A DNA stretch of 64,000 nt from Rhizobium leguminosarum (GTDB lineage Bacteria > Pseudomonadota > Alphaproteobacteria > Rhizobiales > Rhizobiaceae). The translations under genes and the position numbers were made by a program. The notes beneath the pieces are model-generated. The model was given only the letters and a program-made list of their open reading frames with translations. It was not told the DNA's origin and made no database searches. Below are positions 17,895 to 27,601 of this stretch, one piece after another; position 1 is the stretch's first letter, and the number at the start of each line of letters is the position of its first letter. The stretch covers positions 744,001-808,000 of the forward strand of contig NZ_MZMU01000003.1 of assembly GCF_004123835.1 (NCBI RefSeq), given 5' to 3'.

Positions 17895-19718
17895 ATGAAA
17901 AATTTGAAGATATCGAAGCAGCTCATATTGCTGGTCGTCGGCCTGATGATCGCCTTTGCGATCGCCACCTCCCTGCAGATCCGCTCCTCGGTCGATGCGA
18001 TCTACAAGGAGCGTTACGACATGCTGCGCGCCGAGGTTCAGTCGGCAGTCTCCGTTCTCAAGCTTTACCAGGCTAAGGTCACCGCCGGCGAAATGACGCT
18101 GGAGGATGCCCAGAAGCAGGCCTATACCACCGTCAACGGAATGAAATACGATCCGGACGGCTATTTCTTCGGCTATAGCTACGACGTCCAGATGATGTTC
18201 CACTACGATGCTGCGAAAGTCGGGCAGAACCTGAAGGCTCAGCCGGACAGCAAGGGCAAGCTCTATCGCGAAGAGCTGGTAAAGCTTGGGCAGCAGGGTG
18301 GTGGTCTCGTCGAATTTTATTCCACCAGCAAACCCGGCCAGCCGGCCGGCGATTTCCGCAAGACGGCCTATGCACAGGCCTTCGAACCCTGGAAGGTCGT
18401 CGTCGTCACCGGCGTCTATATGGACGATCTCGATGCTCAGATAAACAGCACGATCCTGACCGCGCTCTCCGGCAGCATCGTTCTGTTCTTCCTTGCCATG
18501 GCAGCCGCCTACATCGTCATTCGCGGCATATCGGGACCTCTCAACAACGTCCATGCCGCCCTGAAGGCTGTCGCCGAAGAGGATGTTTCGATCGCCATCC
18601 CGCATATCGGCATGAACAACGAAGTCGGCATGATGGCCAAGGCGACGCAGTCGCTGCAGGAAAAGATCAAGGAACGCCATGCGATGTCGGATCGCGAGGC
18701 GGCCCAGCAACTGGCGCTGGAAAGCGAACGTGAAAACAATCTGCGCCAGCAGCAGGACGAAGCAACGCTGCAGGCGCGGGTGGTGACGACGATCGGCCAG
18801 GCGCTGGAGATGATCGCCCGCGGCGATCTCACCGTCCGCTGCGCCGATCTCGGCCAGAAATACGCCGCCCTTCGCGACAACTTCAACGATGCGCTGTCGC
18901 ATCTCGAAGCCGCCATGGCCAAGGTCAGCGCCAAGGGCACCGATATCGGCACCAGCAAGGAAGAGATCCGCCGCGCCTCCAATGAACTGTCGCAGCGCAC
19001 CGAACGTCAGGCCGCCAGCCTGGAAGAAACTTCGGCCGCCCTCGATGAACTCACAGTCGCCGTCCGCCAGACCGCCGATGGCGCCCATGAGGCGAGCAAG
19101 CGCGTCCACGCGGTCAGCACCGAGGCCACCCACAGCGATGCGATCGTCACCCAGGCGATTGAGGCGATGAGCGGCATCGAGAAGTCATCCTCGGAGATCA
19201 CCAAGATCATCGGTGTCATCGACGAGATCGCCTTCCAGACCAACCTCTTGGCGCTGAATGCCGGCGTTGAGGCAGCCCGCGCCGGTGAATCCGGCAAGGG
19301 GTTTGCGGTCGTCGCCCAGGAAGTGCGCGAACTCGCCCAGCGCTCCGCCGCTGCGGCCAAGGAGATCAAGGATCAGATCGCCCGCTCCTCCAGCCAGGTC
19401 GACCACGGCGTCCGTCTGGTCGGCGAGGCAGGCGAGGCGCTGAAGCGTATCTCTGACCAGATCAAGGCCGCCAACGAGATCGTCGCCAAGATCGCCCACA
19501 GCGCTTCCGAACAGGACACGACGCTGCGCTCGATCTCCTCGTCAATGAACCAGCTCGACGCCGCCACCCAGCAGAACGCTGCCATGGCCGAAGAGACCAC
19601 GGCATCGGCCGAGACGCTGGCCAGCGATACCGACGAGCTGATCGACCTCATCCGCGGCTTCCGCGTCAGTGGCGAAAGCGCTGCCCCGGCTATGCATCAA
19701 GGTCGCCGTGCCGCTTAA
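17895..19718 (+). CDS. Methyl-accepting chemotaxis protein with periplasmic Cache domain
   Basis: A 607-residue chemoreceptor. TM1 is LILLVVGLMIAFAIATSLQI at the N-terminus; the periplasmic part has the single-Cache signature MKYDPDGYFFGYSYDVQMM; TM2 is SIVLFFLAMAAAYIVI near residue 200; HAMP follows (GPLNNVHAALKAVAEEDVSI), and then the signalling hairpin with [20 protein letters not shown] and [20 protein letters not shown]. The C-terminus (MHQGRRAA) lacks a CheR/CheB tether. ATG at 17895 is preferred over one 12 bases upstream. A strong terminator follows at 19761-19784. Ligand unknown. Confidence 0.95.
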   Translation: MKNLKISKQLILLVVGLMIAFAIATSLQIRSSVDAIYKERYDMLRAEVQSAVSVLKLYQAKVTAGEMTLEDAQKQAYTTVNGMKYDPDGYFFGYSYDVQMMFHYDAAKVGQNLKAQPDSKGKLYREELVKLGQQGGGLVEFYSTSKPGQPAGDFRKTAYAQAFEPWKVVVVTGVYMDDLDAQINSTILTALSGSIVLFFLAMAAAYIVIRGISGPLNNVHAALKAVAEEDVSIAIPHIGMNNEVGMMAKATQSLQEKIKERHAMSDREAAQQLALESERENNLRQQQDEATLQARVVTTIGQALEMIARGDLTVRCADLGQKYAALRDNFNDALSHLEAAMAKVSAKGTDIGTSKEEIRRASNELSQRTERQAASLEETSAALDELTVAVRQTADGAHEASKRVHAVSTEATHSDAIVTQAIEAMSGIEKSSSEITKIIGVIDEIAFQTNLLALNAGVEAARAGESGKGFAVVAQEVRELAQRSAAAAKEIKDQIARSSSQVDHGVRLVGEAGEALKRISDQIKAANEIVAKIAHSASEQDTTLRSISSSMNQLDAATQQNAAMAEETTASAETLASDTDELIDLIRGFRVSGESAAPAMHQGRRAA

Positions 19719-19760
19719 ACGGCGCGGGGACAATAAGAAATTTTATCACCAAATTCTTAG

Positions 19761-19784
19761 CGGCCGTCGGATCTCCGGCGGCCG
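19761..19784. terminator. Bidirectional stem-loop terminator between chemoreceptor and DUF523 genes
   Basis: CGGCCGTCGG (19761-19770), a 4-base loop, and CCGGCGGCCG (19775-19784) pair over 10 bp with one G-U. It sits between converging genes: 42 bases after one stop codon and 2 bases before the other. Only short T/A tracts flank it. Confidence 0.65.
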
Positions 19785-19786
19785 TG

Positions 19787-20287
19787 CTATTTGGAGGCCT
19801 GTTCCGCGATACGCTCGATGAGTTGCTCGATCTCGTGATCGGAAAACACCTCGACGCCATCAGCTTTCAGCGCCGCCGCCGTCACGCCGTTGCCGGCTTG
19901 CTTGCGGCCGGAAAACGTGCCGTCATAAATGAAACCGGATCCGCAGGACGGGCTGCCGTCGATGAGCAGCGCATAGCGGCAGCCGGTCTGCCTGGCGAGC
20001 CCCACGGCATTCCTTGCCGCCTGCAGGAACTCTTCCGTCACGTCGGCACCCGTCAATTCGACAACCCGCGCCTTGCCGGCCAGCACATCCTCGCCGGTTG
20101 CCGCCTCAGCAATCTCCGCCGGCGGCCGCGGCACCATCATGCCCGCCGACATCTCCGGACAGATCGTCACCAGCCGGCCCGCGGCCCGCCATGTCTCGAT
20201 CGCCGGATGAAGCAACGGCTTCGCCCGCCCGTCATAGCGGACGGCGTGCCCCATGAGACAGGCGCTGACGAGATTCTTGCTTTGCAT
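19787..20287 (-). CDS. DUF523 family protein
   Basis: A 166-residue protein starting at 20287 (MQSKNLVSACLMGHAVRYDG). The hallmark LVSACLxGxxxRYDG opening, TICPEMSAGMMVPRPPAEI and the SPSCGSGFIYDGTF cysteine motif identify DUF523, a family with conserved cysteines (SACL, CPE, SCG) that may bind a metal or act in sulfur chemistry. The frame extends upstream to 20347 but the extra residues are not family-like. No operon partner; a terminator separates it from the convergent chemoreceptor gene. Biochemical role unknown. Confidence 0.9.
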   Translation of the reverse strand: MQSKNLVSACLMGHAVRYDGRAKPLLHPAIETWRAAGRLVTICPEMSAGMMVPRPPAEIAEAATGEDVLAGKARVVELTGADVTEEFLQAARNAVGLARQTGCRYALLIDGSPSCGSGFIYDGTFSGRKQAGNGVTAAALKADGVEVFSDHEIEQLIERIAEQASK

Positions 20288-20402
20288 GTCTGCTTGATAG
20301 CGCCAAGGTGGCGCCAATGCCAGTGTTGGGTGAGAGGGGCTATTCAAGGGGTAGCGAACCGCATTTGCCGCTCATTTGATTGCCGCGACCTCTCGACTCC
20401 CT

Positions 20403-20449
20403 CTTCTCCCCAGCGGGGAGAAGGTGCCCGTAGGGCGGATGAGGGGGCC
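20403..20449. repeat. RIME-like half element (right-hand orientation)
   Basis: Contains CTTCTCCCCAGCGGGGAGAA followed by GGTGCCCGTAGGGCGGATGA and GGGGGCC. It is the same sequence as the right half of the complete element at 27351-27482. It precedes the dxs remnant. Confidence 0.85.
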
Positions 20450-20470
20450 GGCGAAGCCGCTCTTTCCCAC

Positions 20471-20560
20471 AACGCCCATGCGGATTTCGACTGCGCTGAC
20501 GTCGTCTCGACCGTGTTCAGGGCGCAGGGGAACGGCGTTACCGTCGGCGTGACGGAATAG
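20471..20560 (+). pseudogene. Remnant of the 3' end of a dxs-like gene
   Basis: Translated to its TAG at 20558-20560 this segment gives NAHADFDCADVVSTVFRAQG then NGVTVGVTE, which aligns without gaps to the C-terminus of the intact Dxs in this window ([20 protein letters not shown] then RGVAVGVAG). The nucleotide match is obvious by eye and ends just past the stop codon. The rest of dxs is absent. The remnant is flanked on both sides by RIME halves, and the RIME that follows it is the same as the one following the real dxs at 52443. It is a non-functional fragment; the coding relationship is strong, the route of duplication is inferred. Confidence 0.75.
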
Positions 20561-20585
20561 GTTTTACGTGAAGGATATGCCTTGC

Positions 20586-20630
20586 GGCCCCCTCATCCGC
20601 CTGCCGGCACCTTCTCCCCGAGGGGAGAAG
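20586..20630. repeat. RIME-like half element (left-hand orientation)
   Basis: Reads GGCCCCCTCATCCGCCTGCC then GGCACCTTCTCCCCGAGGGG and AGAAG. It is almost identical, in the same orientation relative to dxs sequence, to the repeat downstream of the true dxs (52371-52414 on the other strand). Together with the copy at 20403-20449 it brackets the dxs remnant. Confidence 0.85.
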
Positions 20631-20699
20631 AGGATATGCCGCGACCTCTTCGTTCTCACGGCCTCGCACGTGGCAAGCGCCCCGTTCGTACCGGCAAAA

Positions 20700-22814
20700 T
20701 CACCCCGAGATCTTCGAGAAATCCGCAACCGTCCCCGTCGCCTCGCGGTTCAGCCGCAGCAGGGCGAGACGGTTGGCGCGGATGGCGGCGTCCTCGTCGT
20801 TGACGAGCACGTCTTCGAAGAAGCGGTCGACCGGGCCGCGTAGCTTGGAAAGCGCTTCCATCGCCGAGCGGAAATCTTCCCCGGCAACCGCGTCCGACGC
20901 ATCCTTCGAGGCGCTGGAGATCGCGGCGAACAATTCCTTCTCGGCATCGAGCTTTAGAAGCGCTTGCGAAACGCCGTCGGCGATGACGGTGCCCTTCTTT
21001 TCCTCGGCGGCGAGCAACTGCGTCGCCCGCTTGGTGCCGGAAAGCAGGTTCTTGCCGTCTTCCGAGGCGATGAAGGCCGTCAGCGCTTCGACGCGCCGTG
21101 CCACCATCAACAGGTCGTCGGCATCGGGCGTCAGCACGGCGTCGATGAGATCGTGGCGGGCGCCCTGGTCGCGCAGATAGACCTTGAGACGGTCATGGAA
21201 GAAGGAGAGCAGGTCGCCATCCCTGGTCGTTGCCAGCAGCGGCAGGCGGATCCTTCGCTCCAGCAGGATCCTGACGACACCAAGTGCTGCGCGCCGCAGG
21301 GCGAACGGATCCTTCGAACCCGTCGGTTTTTCGTCGATCGCCCAGAAGCCGATCAGCGTATCGAGCTTGTCGGCAAGGGCGATGGTGATCGCCACTCTGT
21401 CTTCCGGCACGCGGTCCGACGGACCCTGCGGCTTGTAGTGATCCTCGATCGCGGCGGCGACGGAGGCATCCTCGCCCTGCAGCACCGCATATTTGCGGCC
21501 CATCAGGCCCTGCAGTTCCGGGAATTCGCCGACGGCTTCGGTACGCAGATCGGCCTTGGCGAGCACGGCGGCACGATCGACCAGAGCCGCGTCGGCGCCG
21601 GTGATATCGGCCAATTTCTTGGCCAGTGTGCGGATGCGGGCGACACGCGCGCCCTGTGTGCCGAGTTTGGCATGGAAGGTCACGTCAAGCGCGTCGAGCT
21701 TGGCCATGCGCTGATCGAGCGGCTTCTTGATGTCGAGGCCGAACTTTGCCGCCGAAGCCGTGAGCGTCTCGAGATCCGGCAGATTGCCCTGGTCGCGTTT
21801 CCAGAAATGCAGCGCGTCCGAAAGCCTCGCCCGCACCACCTTGCCGTTGCCGTGGACGATTTCCTTGCCGCCGTCGCTCGCCTGGATATTGGAGACGAGG
21901 ATGAACTTGTTCGAAAGCGTCTCTTCACCCTGTTTGCGGGTAACAAAACACTTCTGGTTGGTCTTGATCGTCAGCCGGATGATTTCCGAGGGGATCGAGA
22001 GGTAATCCTCCTCGAAGCTGCCCATCAGCACCTGCGGCCATTCGACGAGGCCGGAGACTTCTTCCAGCAGGCCTTCGTCTTCCACCAGCTCCAGCCCGTT
22101 GGCAAAGGCGATGTCGCGGGCGTCGTGCAGGATGATGTCCTTGCGCCGCTCGGCATCGAGGATGACCTTCGCCTTTTCCAAGTTCGCCGCATAGTCGTCG
22201 AAGCGCCGGACGGTGATCGCCTCGGGTGCATGGAAGCGATGGCCATAGGTGATGTTGGAAGCGGTGATGCCGTCGATCTCGAAGGGGATGACGATGGCCT
22301 CTTCATGCTCCGGGCCGAAGGTGCAGACGATCGACTGCAGCGGCCGCACCCAGCGCAGCGCGCCCGGCTTCGACGAGGCCTTGCCCCAGCGCATCGATTT
22401 CGGCCAGGGAAAATCGCGGATGATGCCGGGCATGACATCGGTGACGATCTCTTCCGTCGCGCGGCCGGGCTTGGAGATGACCGCGATGTAGAAATCGCCC
22501 TTCTTCGGATCGCTCACCACTTGCGCTTCGGAGACCGAGGACAACCCTGCGCCGCGCAGAAAACCTTCGATCGCCTTCTCGTTGGCGTCGGTGCGCGGCC
22601 CCTTCCGTTCCTCACGCACATCGGCCGAGCGGGCCGTCAGCCCGTGGATGTCGAGCGCCAGCCGCCGCGGCGTCCAATATTCGCGCGCGCCCTCGTAGGA
22701 CAGGCCCGCTTCGACAAGCGCATCGGTGACGAGCTTCTTCAGGTCGCCGGCAGCCTTGCGCTGCATGCGGGCCGGAATCTCTTCGGAGCGGAGTTCGAGA
22801 AGAAGGTTTGGCAT
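20700..22814 (-). CDS. glyS: Glycyl-tRNA synthetase beta subunit
   Basis: A 704-residue Gly[21 protein letters not shown] at the N-terminus, [32 protein letters not shown] [20 protein letters not shown], and the helical HD-like and anticodon-binding C-terminal region ([36 protein letters not shown]). It binds tRNA and completes the enzyme with GlyQ. It is transcribed opposite to glyQ and 9 kb away, so stoichiometry cannot come from one transcript. Length and motifs are normal. Confidence 0.97.
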   Translation of the reverse strand: MPNLLLELRSEEIPARMQRKAAGDLKKLVTDALVEAGLSYEGAREYWTPRRLALDIHGLTARSADVREERKGPRTDANEKAIEGFLRGAGLSSVSEAQVVSDPKKGDFYIAVISKPGRATEEIVTDVMPGIIRDFPWPKSMRWGKASSKPGALRWVRPLQSIVCTFGPEHEEAIVIPFEIDGITASNITYGHRFHAPEAITVRRFDDYAANLEKAKVILDAERRKDIILHDARDIAFANGLELVEDEGLLEEVSGLVEWPQVLMGSFEEDYLSIPSEIIRLTIKTNQKCFVTRKQGEETLSNKFILVSNIQASDGGKEIVHGNGKVVRARLSDALHFWKRDQGNLPDLETLTASAAKFGLDIKKPLDQRMAKLDALDVTFHAKLGTQGARVARIRTLAKKLADITGADAALVDRAAVLAKADLRTEAVGEFPELQGLMGRKYAVLQGEDASVAAAIEDHYKPQGPSDRVPEDRVAITIALADKLDTLIGFWAIDEKPTGSKDPFALRRAALGVVRILLERRIRLPLLATTRDGDLLSFFHDRLKVYLRDQGARHDLIDAVLTPDADDLLMVARRVEALTAFIASEDGKNLLSGTKRATQLLAAEEKKGTVIADGVSQALLKLDAEKELFAAISSASKDASDAVAGEDFRSAMEALSKLRGPVDRFFEDVLVNDEDAAIRANRLALLRLNREATGTVADFSKISG

Positions 22815-23033
22815 GTCGAATTTCCTTGCCTCCCGCGACAGGGGAGGGATGGCATGGGCGCCGGGTCAAAACGTTGCTTCTGCTAGCAAAGAATGGCGCA
22901 TCTGCACAACCGCAAAATCGCCGCCTTTCCGGCATGCTTATCCTGTGGATCGGCGCTTGCCTGCAAACTCCAACATTGCCTTGCCGCTTTTCGCCGCTAT
23001 GGTCCCGCCACCTCTGACGAAACAGGAAATCCC

Positions 23034-25343
23034 ATGGCCGCAGACCTCCGTTTTCTCGCAGCCCGCATCTCCGCCGAAATCAACGCCCGGCCCGAACAGG
23101 CCAAAGCCGCCATCGAGCTGCTCGACGAGGGCGCCACCGTGCCCTTCATCGCCCGCTACCGCAAGGAAGTGACGGGCGGGCTGGATGACACGCAGCTGCG
23201 CAATCTCGCCGAGCGGCTGGTCTATCTGCGCGAGCTCGAAGCCCGGCGCGACGCGATCGTCGAATCGATCGCCGGCCAGGGCAAGATGACCGACGAGCTG
23301 ATGAGCAAGGTCGCTGGCGCCGAAACCAAGGCCGAGCTCGAGGATCTCTACCTGCCCTACAAGCCGAAGCGTCGCACGCGGGCCGAAATCGCCCGTGAAC
23401 GCGGCCTCGGCCCGCTCGCCGAGACGATCCTTGCCGACCGCTCCAGGGAGCCGGCGGTGTTGGCCGAAGGCTTCGTCACAGCTGATGTGCCCGATGTGAA
23501 GACGGCGCTCGAAGGCGCGCGCGACATCATCGCCGAAGGCATTGCAGAAAATGCCGACCTGCTCGGCAAATTGCGCGCCCATATGCGCCAGGCCTCGCTG
23601 CTGAAGGCGAAAGTCGTTGACGGAAAGCAGGCGACCGGCGAGAAGTTTTCCGACTACTTCGACCATTCCGAACGCTGGGCGACCGCCCCCGGCCACCGCG
23701 CGCTCGCCATGCTGCGCGGCTGGAACGAGGAGGTGCTGACGCTGACGATCGAGGCCGACGCCGAGATGACCTCTCCGAACAAGCCGGTCGAACGCATGAT
23801 CGTGGCGGCTTACGAGATCGGTACCAGCCGTCCCGGCGACCGCTGGCTGATGGAGGTCGCAAGCTGGACCTGGCGCGTCAAGCTTTCCATGTCGCTCTCG
23901 CTCGACCTGATGCGGGAACTGCGCGAAAGGGCCGAAGAAGAGGCGATCCATGTCTTCGCCCGCAATCTCAAGGACCTGCTTTTGGCAGCGCCCGCCGGCT
24001 CGCGCGCGACGATGGGTCTCGATCCCGGCATCCGCACCGGCGTCAAGGTCGCCGTCGTCGACGGCACCGGCAAGGTGGTGGCGACATCGACCGTCTATCC
24101 CTTCCAGCCGAGGAACGACGTGCGCGGCGCCCAGGTCGAGCTCGCATCGCTGATCCGCAAGCACAATGTCGAGCTGATCTCGATCGGCAACGGCACCGGC
24201 AGCCGCGAAACCGAAAAGCTGGTGGCCGACATGCTGGCCGAGTTGCCGGCGCCGAAGCCGACCAAGGTCATCGTGTCGGAAGCCGGCGCCTCGGTCTATT
24301 CCGCCTCGGCGACCGCAGCGGCTGAGTTTCCCGATCTCGACGTGTCGCTGCGCGGCGCCGTCTCCATCGCGCGCCGCCTGCAGGATCCACTGGCCGAACT
24401 CGTCAAGATCGAGCCGAAATCGATCGGCGTCGGCCAGTATCAGCATGACGTCGACCAGCAGAAGCTGTCGCGTTCGCTCGATGCCGTGGTGGAAGACGCG
24501 GTGAATGCCGTCGGTGTCGATCTCAACACCGCGTCAGCGCCGCTGCTGTCGCGGGTCTCCGGTCTCGGTCCGTCGATCGCCGACGCCATCGTCCGCCACC
24601 GCGACAGCGAGGGCCGTTTCGAGACGCGAAAGGATCTGCTGAAGGTCGCCAGACTGGGCGGCCGCACCTTCGAGCAGTGCGCCGGCTTCCTGCGCATCCC
24701 GAACGGCAAGGAGCCGCTCGATTCCTCCTCGGTGCACCCGGAGGCCTACGGCGTCGCCAAGAAGATCGTCGCCGCCTGCGGCCGCGATCTGCGCGCGCTG
24801 ATGGGCGACAGCGCCGTGTTGAAATCGGTTGATCCGCGCCAGTTCATCGACGAGAAATTCGGTCTGCCGACGGTCAGGGACATCATCGCAGAGCTGGAAA
24901 AGCCCGGCCGCGACCCGCGTCCGAGCTTCAAGACCGCGACCTTTGCCGAGGGCGTCAACGAAATTTCCGATCTCAAGCCCGGCATGGTGCTGGAAGGCAC
25001 GGTGACCAATGTCGCCGCCTTCGGCGCCTTCGTCGATATCGGTGTACACCAGGATGGTCTGGTGCATGTCTCCCAGCTTGCCGATCGCTTCGTCAAGGAT
25101 CCCCACGAGGTCGTCAAGGCCGGTGATGTCGTCAAGGTGCGGGTTGTCGAAGTCGATGCCAAACGCAAGCGCATCGGTCTCTCGATGAAACGTGATGACG
25201 GTTCTGCTGCACCTCCGCCGCGTGGTGATTCTCGCGGAAGTCAGGGGTCGCGGCCGCAGAACGAGCGCCGGCCCGCGGCTCAGAAACCAGAGAGCCATGG
25301 CGCCTTCGGCGCGGCGCTGGCCGAAGCGATGAAGCGAAAATAA
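23034..25343 (+). CDS. tex: Tex-family RNA-binding transcription accessory protein
   Basis: A 769-residue Tex protein beginning at 23034 ([20 protein letters not shown]). Domains in order: helical N-terminus with [20 protein letters not shown]; RNase H-like YqgF domain with [20 protein letters not shown]; helix-hairpin-helix [21 protein letters not shown]1 RNA-binding domain with [20 protein letters not shown] near residue 660; then a basic, disordered Arg/Gly/Pro-rich tail. Tex binds single-stranded RNA and influences transcription or RNA turnover. The frame is open upstream to 22893 but that part is not conserved. Confidence 0.95.
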   Translation: MAADLRFLAARISAEINARPEQAKAAIELLDEGATVPFIARYRKEVTGGLDDTQLRNLAERLVYLRELEARRDAIVESIAGQGKMTDELMSKVAGAETKAELEDLYLPYKPKRRTRAEIARERGLGPLAETILADRSREPAVLAEGFVTADVPDVKTALEGARDIIAEGIAENADLLGKLRAHMRQASLLKAKVVDGKQATGEKFSDYFDHSERWATAPGHRALAMLRGWNEEVLTLTIEADAEMTSPNKPVERMIVAAYEIGTSRPGDRWLMEVASWTWRVKLSMSLSLDLMRELRERAEEEAIHVFARNLKDLLLAAPAGSRATMGLDPGIRTGVKVAVVDGTGKVVATSTVYPFQPRNDVRGAQVELASLIRKHNVELISIGNGTGSRETEKLVADMLAELPAPKPTKVIVSEAGASVYSASATAAAEFPDLDVSLRGAVSIARRLQDPLAELVKIEPKSIGVGQYQHDVDQQKLSRSLDAVVEDAVNAVGVDLNTASAPLLSRVSGLGPSIADAIVRHRDSEGRFETRKDLLKVARLGGRTFEQCAGFLRIPNGKEPLDSSSVHPEAYGVAKKIVAACGRDLRALMGDSAVLKSVDPRQFIDEKFGLPTVRDIIAELEKPGRDPRPSFKTATFAEGVNEISDLKPGMVLEGTVTNVAAFGAFVDIGVHQDGLVHVSQLADRFVKDPHEVVKAGDVVKVRVVEVDAKRKRIGLSMKRDDGSAAPPPRGDSRGSQGSRPQNERRPAAQKPESHGAFGAALAEAMKRK

Positions 25344-25476
25344 TGGTTTAGCCGGCATTTCGGCAAAAATGCAACAGTTTGGCAGCGTTCTGAACGGAGT
25401 GCTAAATCCGGCGCTTGTAAGGCGAAAGAGAGCTATTAAGTTGATGTGACCATCCTGTCACATTTGCGAGGCGTCC

Positions 25477-26736
25477 ATGGCGTCGGCATTCTTATCGATC
25501 GTCCAGCAAATCGTCCGCAAGGGTTCGTTGAAACTTACCCTTGCCAATGGCGAAACCCATACTATCGGCGACGGCACGGGTGAAACCGTTGTCGCCCGCC
25601 TTGCCGATCAGGAGGCCGAGGACGCCATCCGGCGCGACCCGGCCATGAAGCTCGGCGAAATGTACATGCAAGGCCGGTTCATTCTCGAGCAGGGCAACAT
25701 CTATGATTTCCTGTCGCTGGTGAAGCAGAACACCACCAACGAGATCTTCGATTTCAAGATGGCGGCGCTGCTCCTCGGCCGCATTGCCTGGCAGCAGCTG
25801 AAGAGCCGCATGCCGGTCAATCGCAACAAGCACAATGTCGCCCATCATTACGACCTGTCGGCCAAGCTCTTCGATCTTTTCCTCGACGAGGACTGGCAAT
25901 ATTCCTGCGCCTATTTCGAGCCGCCGGGCATTGGTCTCGACGAGGCGCAGCTTGCCAAGAAACGCCATATCGCCGCCAAGCTTATGCTCGAGCCGAACCA
26001 GCGTATCCTGGAGATCGGCTCCGGCTGGGGCGGCATGGGCATGTACCTGACGGAGGCGACAGAAGGTGCCGAGTTCACCGGCATCACGCTGAGCGAAGAG
26101 CAGCTCAAGGTCTCGCGTGCGCGGGCCGAAAAGCGCGGCCTTGCCGACCGTGTGCGTTTCGAACTGCAGGACTACCGCACCATGACGGGCAGGAAGTTCG
26201 ACCGCATCGTCTCGGTCGGCATGTTCGAACATGTGGGTATCGGCCACTACGGCAGTTTCTTCCGCAAGGTATCGGATCTCCTCGATGACAACGGCGTCAT
26301 GGTGCTGCATTCGATCGGCCGCCCGAAGCCGAGCTTCGGCACCAATGCCTTCATCGAGAAGTACATTTTCCCGGGAGGCTACATCCCTTCCGTCGGCGAG
26401 GTCGTGCCGCCGCTTGAGAAGGCCGGGCTGCTGGTCAGGGATATCGAAATCCTGCCGCTGCATTATGCCTATACGCTGCGCCATTGGCGCGAGCGTTTCG
26501 TGGCGCGCAAGGCCGAAGCGGTGGCGCTTTACGACGAGCAATTCTTCCGCATGTGGGAGTTGTATCTGGCCGGTTCCGAAATAGGCTTCCGTTGGGACGA
26601 GCTCTTCATCCTGCAGATCCAGATCGCCAAGAACCAGTTCGCCGTTCCTGACAATCGCAATTACATTGCCCGGAACGAAGCCAAGCTGAAGGAATTCGAG
26701 GCGGGGCGCGCCCCGCTCGAAAAGGTGACGTTCTGA
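25477..26736 (+). CDS. cfa: Cyclopropane-fatty-acyl-phospholipid synthase family protein
   Basis: A 419-residue SAM-dependent enzyme that adds a methylene to cis double bonds of membrane phospholipid acyl chains. Features: N-terminal lipid-binding region (MKLGEMYMQGRFILEQGNIY), NVAHHYDLSAKLFDLFLDED, SAM motif I ILEIGSGWGGMGMYLTE, SVGMFEHVGIGHYGSFFRK and FIEKYIFPGGYIPSVGEV, all typical of CFA synthases. Rhizobia often have more than one cfa paralogue, so the numeric name is uncertain. Upstream is a 133-base intergenic region; no operon partner is evident. Confidence 0.93.
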   Translation: MASAFLSIVQQIVRKGSLKLTLANGETHTIGDGTGETVVARLADQEAEDAIRRDPAMKLGEMYMQGRFILEQGNIYDFLSLVKQNTTNEIFDFKMAALLLGRIAWQQLKSRMPVNRNKHNVAHHYDLSAKLFDLFLDEDWQYSCAYFEPPGIGLDEAQLAKKRHIAAKLMLEPNQRILEIGSGWGGMGMYLTEATEGAEFTGITLSEEQLKVSRARAEKRGLADRVRFELQDYRTMTGRKFDRIVSVGMFEHVGIGHYGSFFRKVSDLLDDNGVMVLHSIGRPKPSFGTNAFIEKYIFPGGYIPSVGEVVPPLEKAGLLVRDIEILPLHYAYTLRHWRERFVARKAEAVALYDEQFFRMWELYLAGSEIGFRWDELFILQIQIAKNQFAVPDNRNYIARNEAKLKEFEAGRAPLEKVTF

Positions 26737-26777
26737 TCCCGCGGCGGTTTTGCCGACCATAATGAAAGGGCATGCCG

Positions 26778-27325
26778 ATGAGCAGTTCGTTTCCCGAGGT
26801 CTACCTCGTCCGGCACGGTGAAACCGAGTGGAGCCGTTCCGGGCGCCATACCGGACGAACCGATATTCCGCTGACGGCAAACGGCGAGGCAGCCGCCGGC
26901 AAGCTCACCGAAAGGCTTTCGGGCCTGACCTTCTCCGCCGTCTGGTCGAGCCCGTCCGCGCGGGCCCGCAGGACCTCCGGGACGATCTCGCCGAATGGGA
27001 CTACGGCGCCTATGAAGGCATCACCACCAAGGAAATCCTGGCGGACCGCCCCGGCTGGCAACTCTTTCGCGACGGCTGCCCGAATGGCGAATTCGCCGCC
27101 GATGTCGGCGCCCGCGCCGACGCCGTCATCCATGCGCTTCGCGAGGCGGCAACCACCATCCTGATCTTCTCGAGCTCACATTTCCTGCGCGTTCTCGCTG
27201 CCCGTTGGCTCGGTCTGCCGCCGGAAGGCGGCGTGTATTTCTCGCTCGATACCACAAGCATCAGCGTGCTCGGCTACGAGCACGACCTGACCGAACCGGT
27301 CATCCGCCGCTGGAACCAGAGATAG
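26778..27325 (+). pseudogene. Histidine phosphatase family gene broken by a frameshifting deletion
   Basis: The frame from 26778 encodes VYLVRHGETEWSRSGRHTGR (phosphohistidine RHGE motif) through GLTFSAVWSSPSARARRTS, then becomes meaningless near 26965. Family sequence resumes in the next frame at about 26981: DDLAEWDYGAYEGITTKEIL, GWQLFRDGCPNGEF, FSSSHFLRVLAARWLGLPPE (second catalytic His). Compared with intact relatives about a dozen residues between the two parts are missing, so a deletion of roughly 37-40 bases rather than one lost base best fits. Both catalytic halves survive but no single product is made. The normal product is a phosphoglycerate-mutase-like phosphatase. A sequencing error is a less likely alternative. 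Confidence 0.85.
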
Positions 27326-27350
27326 CGGAATTCGATAGTAGGCATCAGCC

Positions 27351-27482
27351 GTGTGGCCCCCTCATCCGACCCTTCGGGCCACCTTCTCCCCGCTGGGGAG
27401 AAGGGGATGTGTCGCGAGGTCTCGATCCCCTCTTCTCCCCAGCGGGGAGAAGGTGCCCGTAGGGCGGATGAGGGGGCCACAC
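27351..27482. repeat. Complete RIME-like element with 18-bp perfect inverted ends
   Basis: GTGTGGCCCCCTCATCCG at 27351-27368 is the exact complement of CGGATGAGGGGGCCACAC at 27465-27482. Inside are two nearly symmetrical hairpins, CTTCTCCCCGCTGGGGAGAA and CTTCTCCCCAGCGGGGAGAA. Related elements lie at 20403-20449, 20586-20630 and 52299-52414. The element follows the broken phosphatase gene and fills half of the gap before mipA. Confidence 0.92.
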
Positions 27483-27601
27483 GGCACACCATTCATTTAG
27501 TGCCCTTTTCGCCGTGGTTAACATTGGCGTAACGACATCAAGATAAGTCTAGCCACCGCCGCCCTCCGCGGCTTTGTTTTTGCGTTTTCTGGAGTGTGGA
27601 C

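Noticed and set aside
20964..22886. 640-residue plus-strand frame opposite glyS
   Set aside because: Shadow of a well-supported essential gene; composition is that of antisense GC-rich sequence.
27351..27482. Possible CRISPR-like unit in the palindromic repeats
   Set aside because: Repeats are dispersed, single and in different genes' flanks; there are no regular spacers, no leader and no cas genes.
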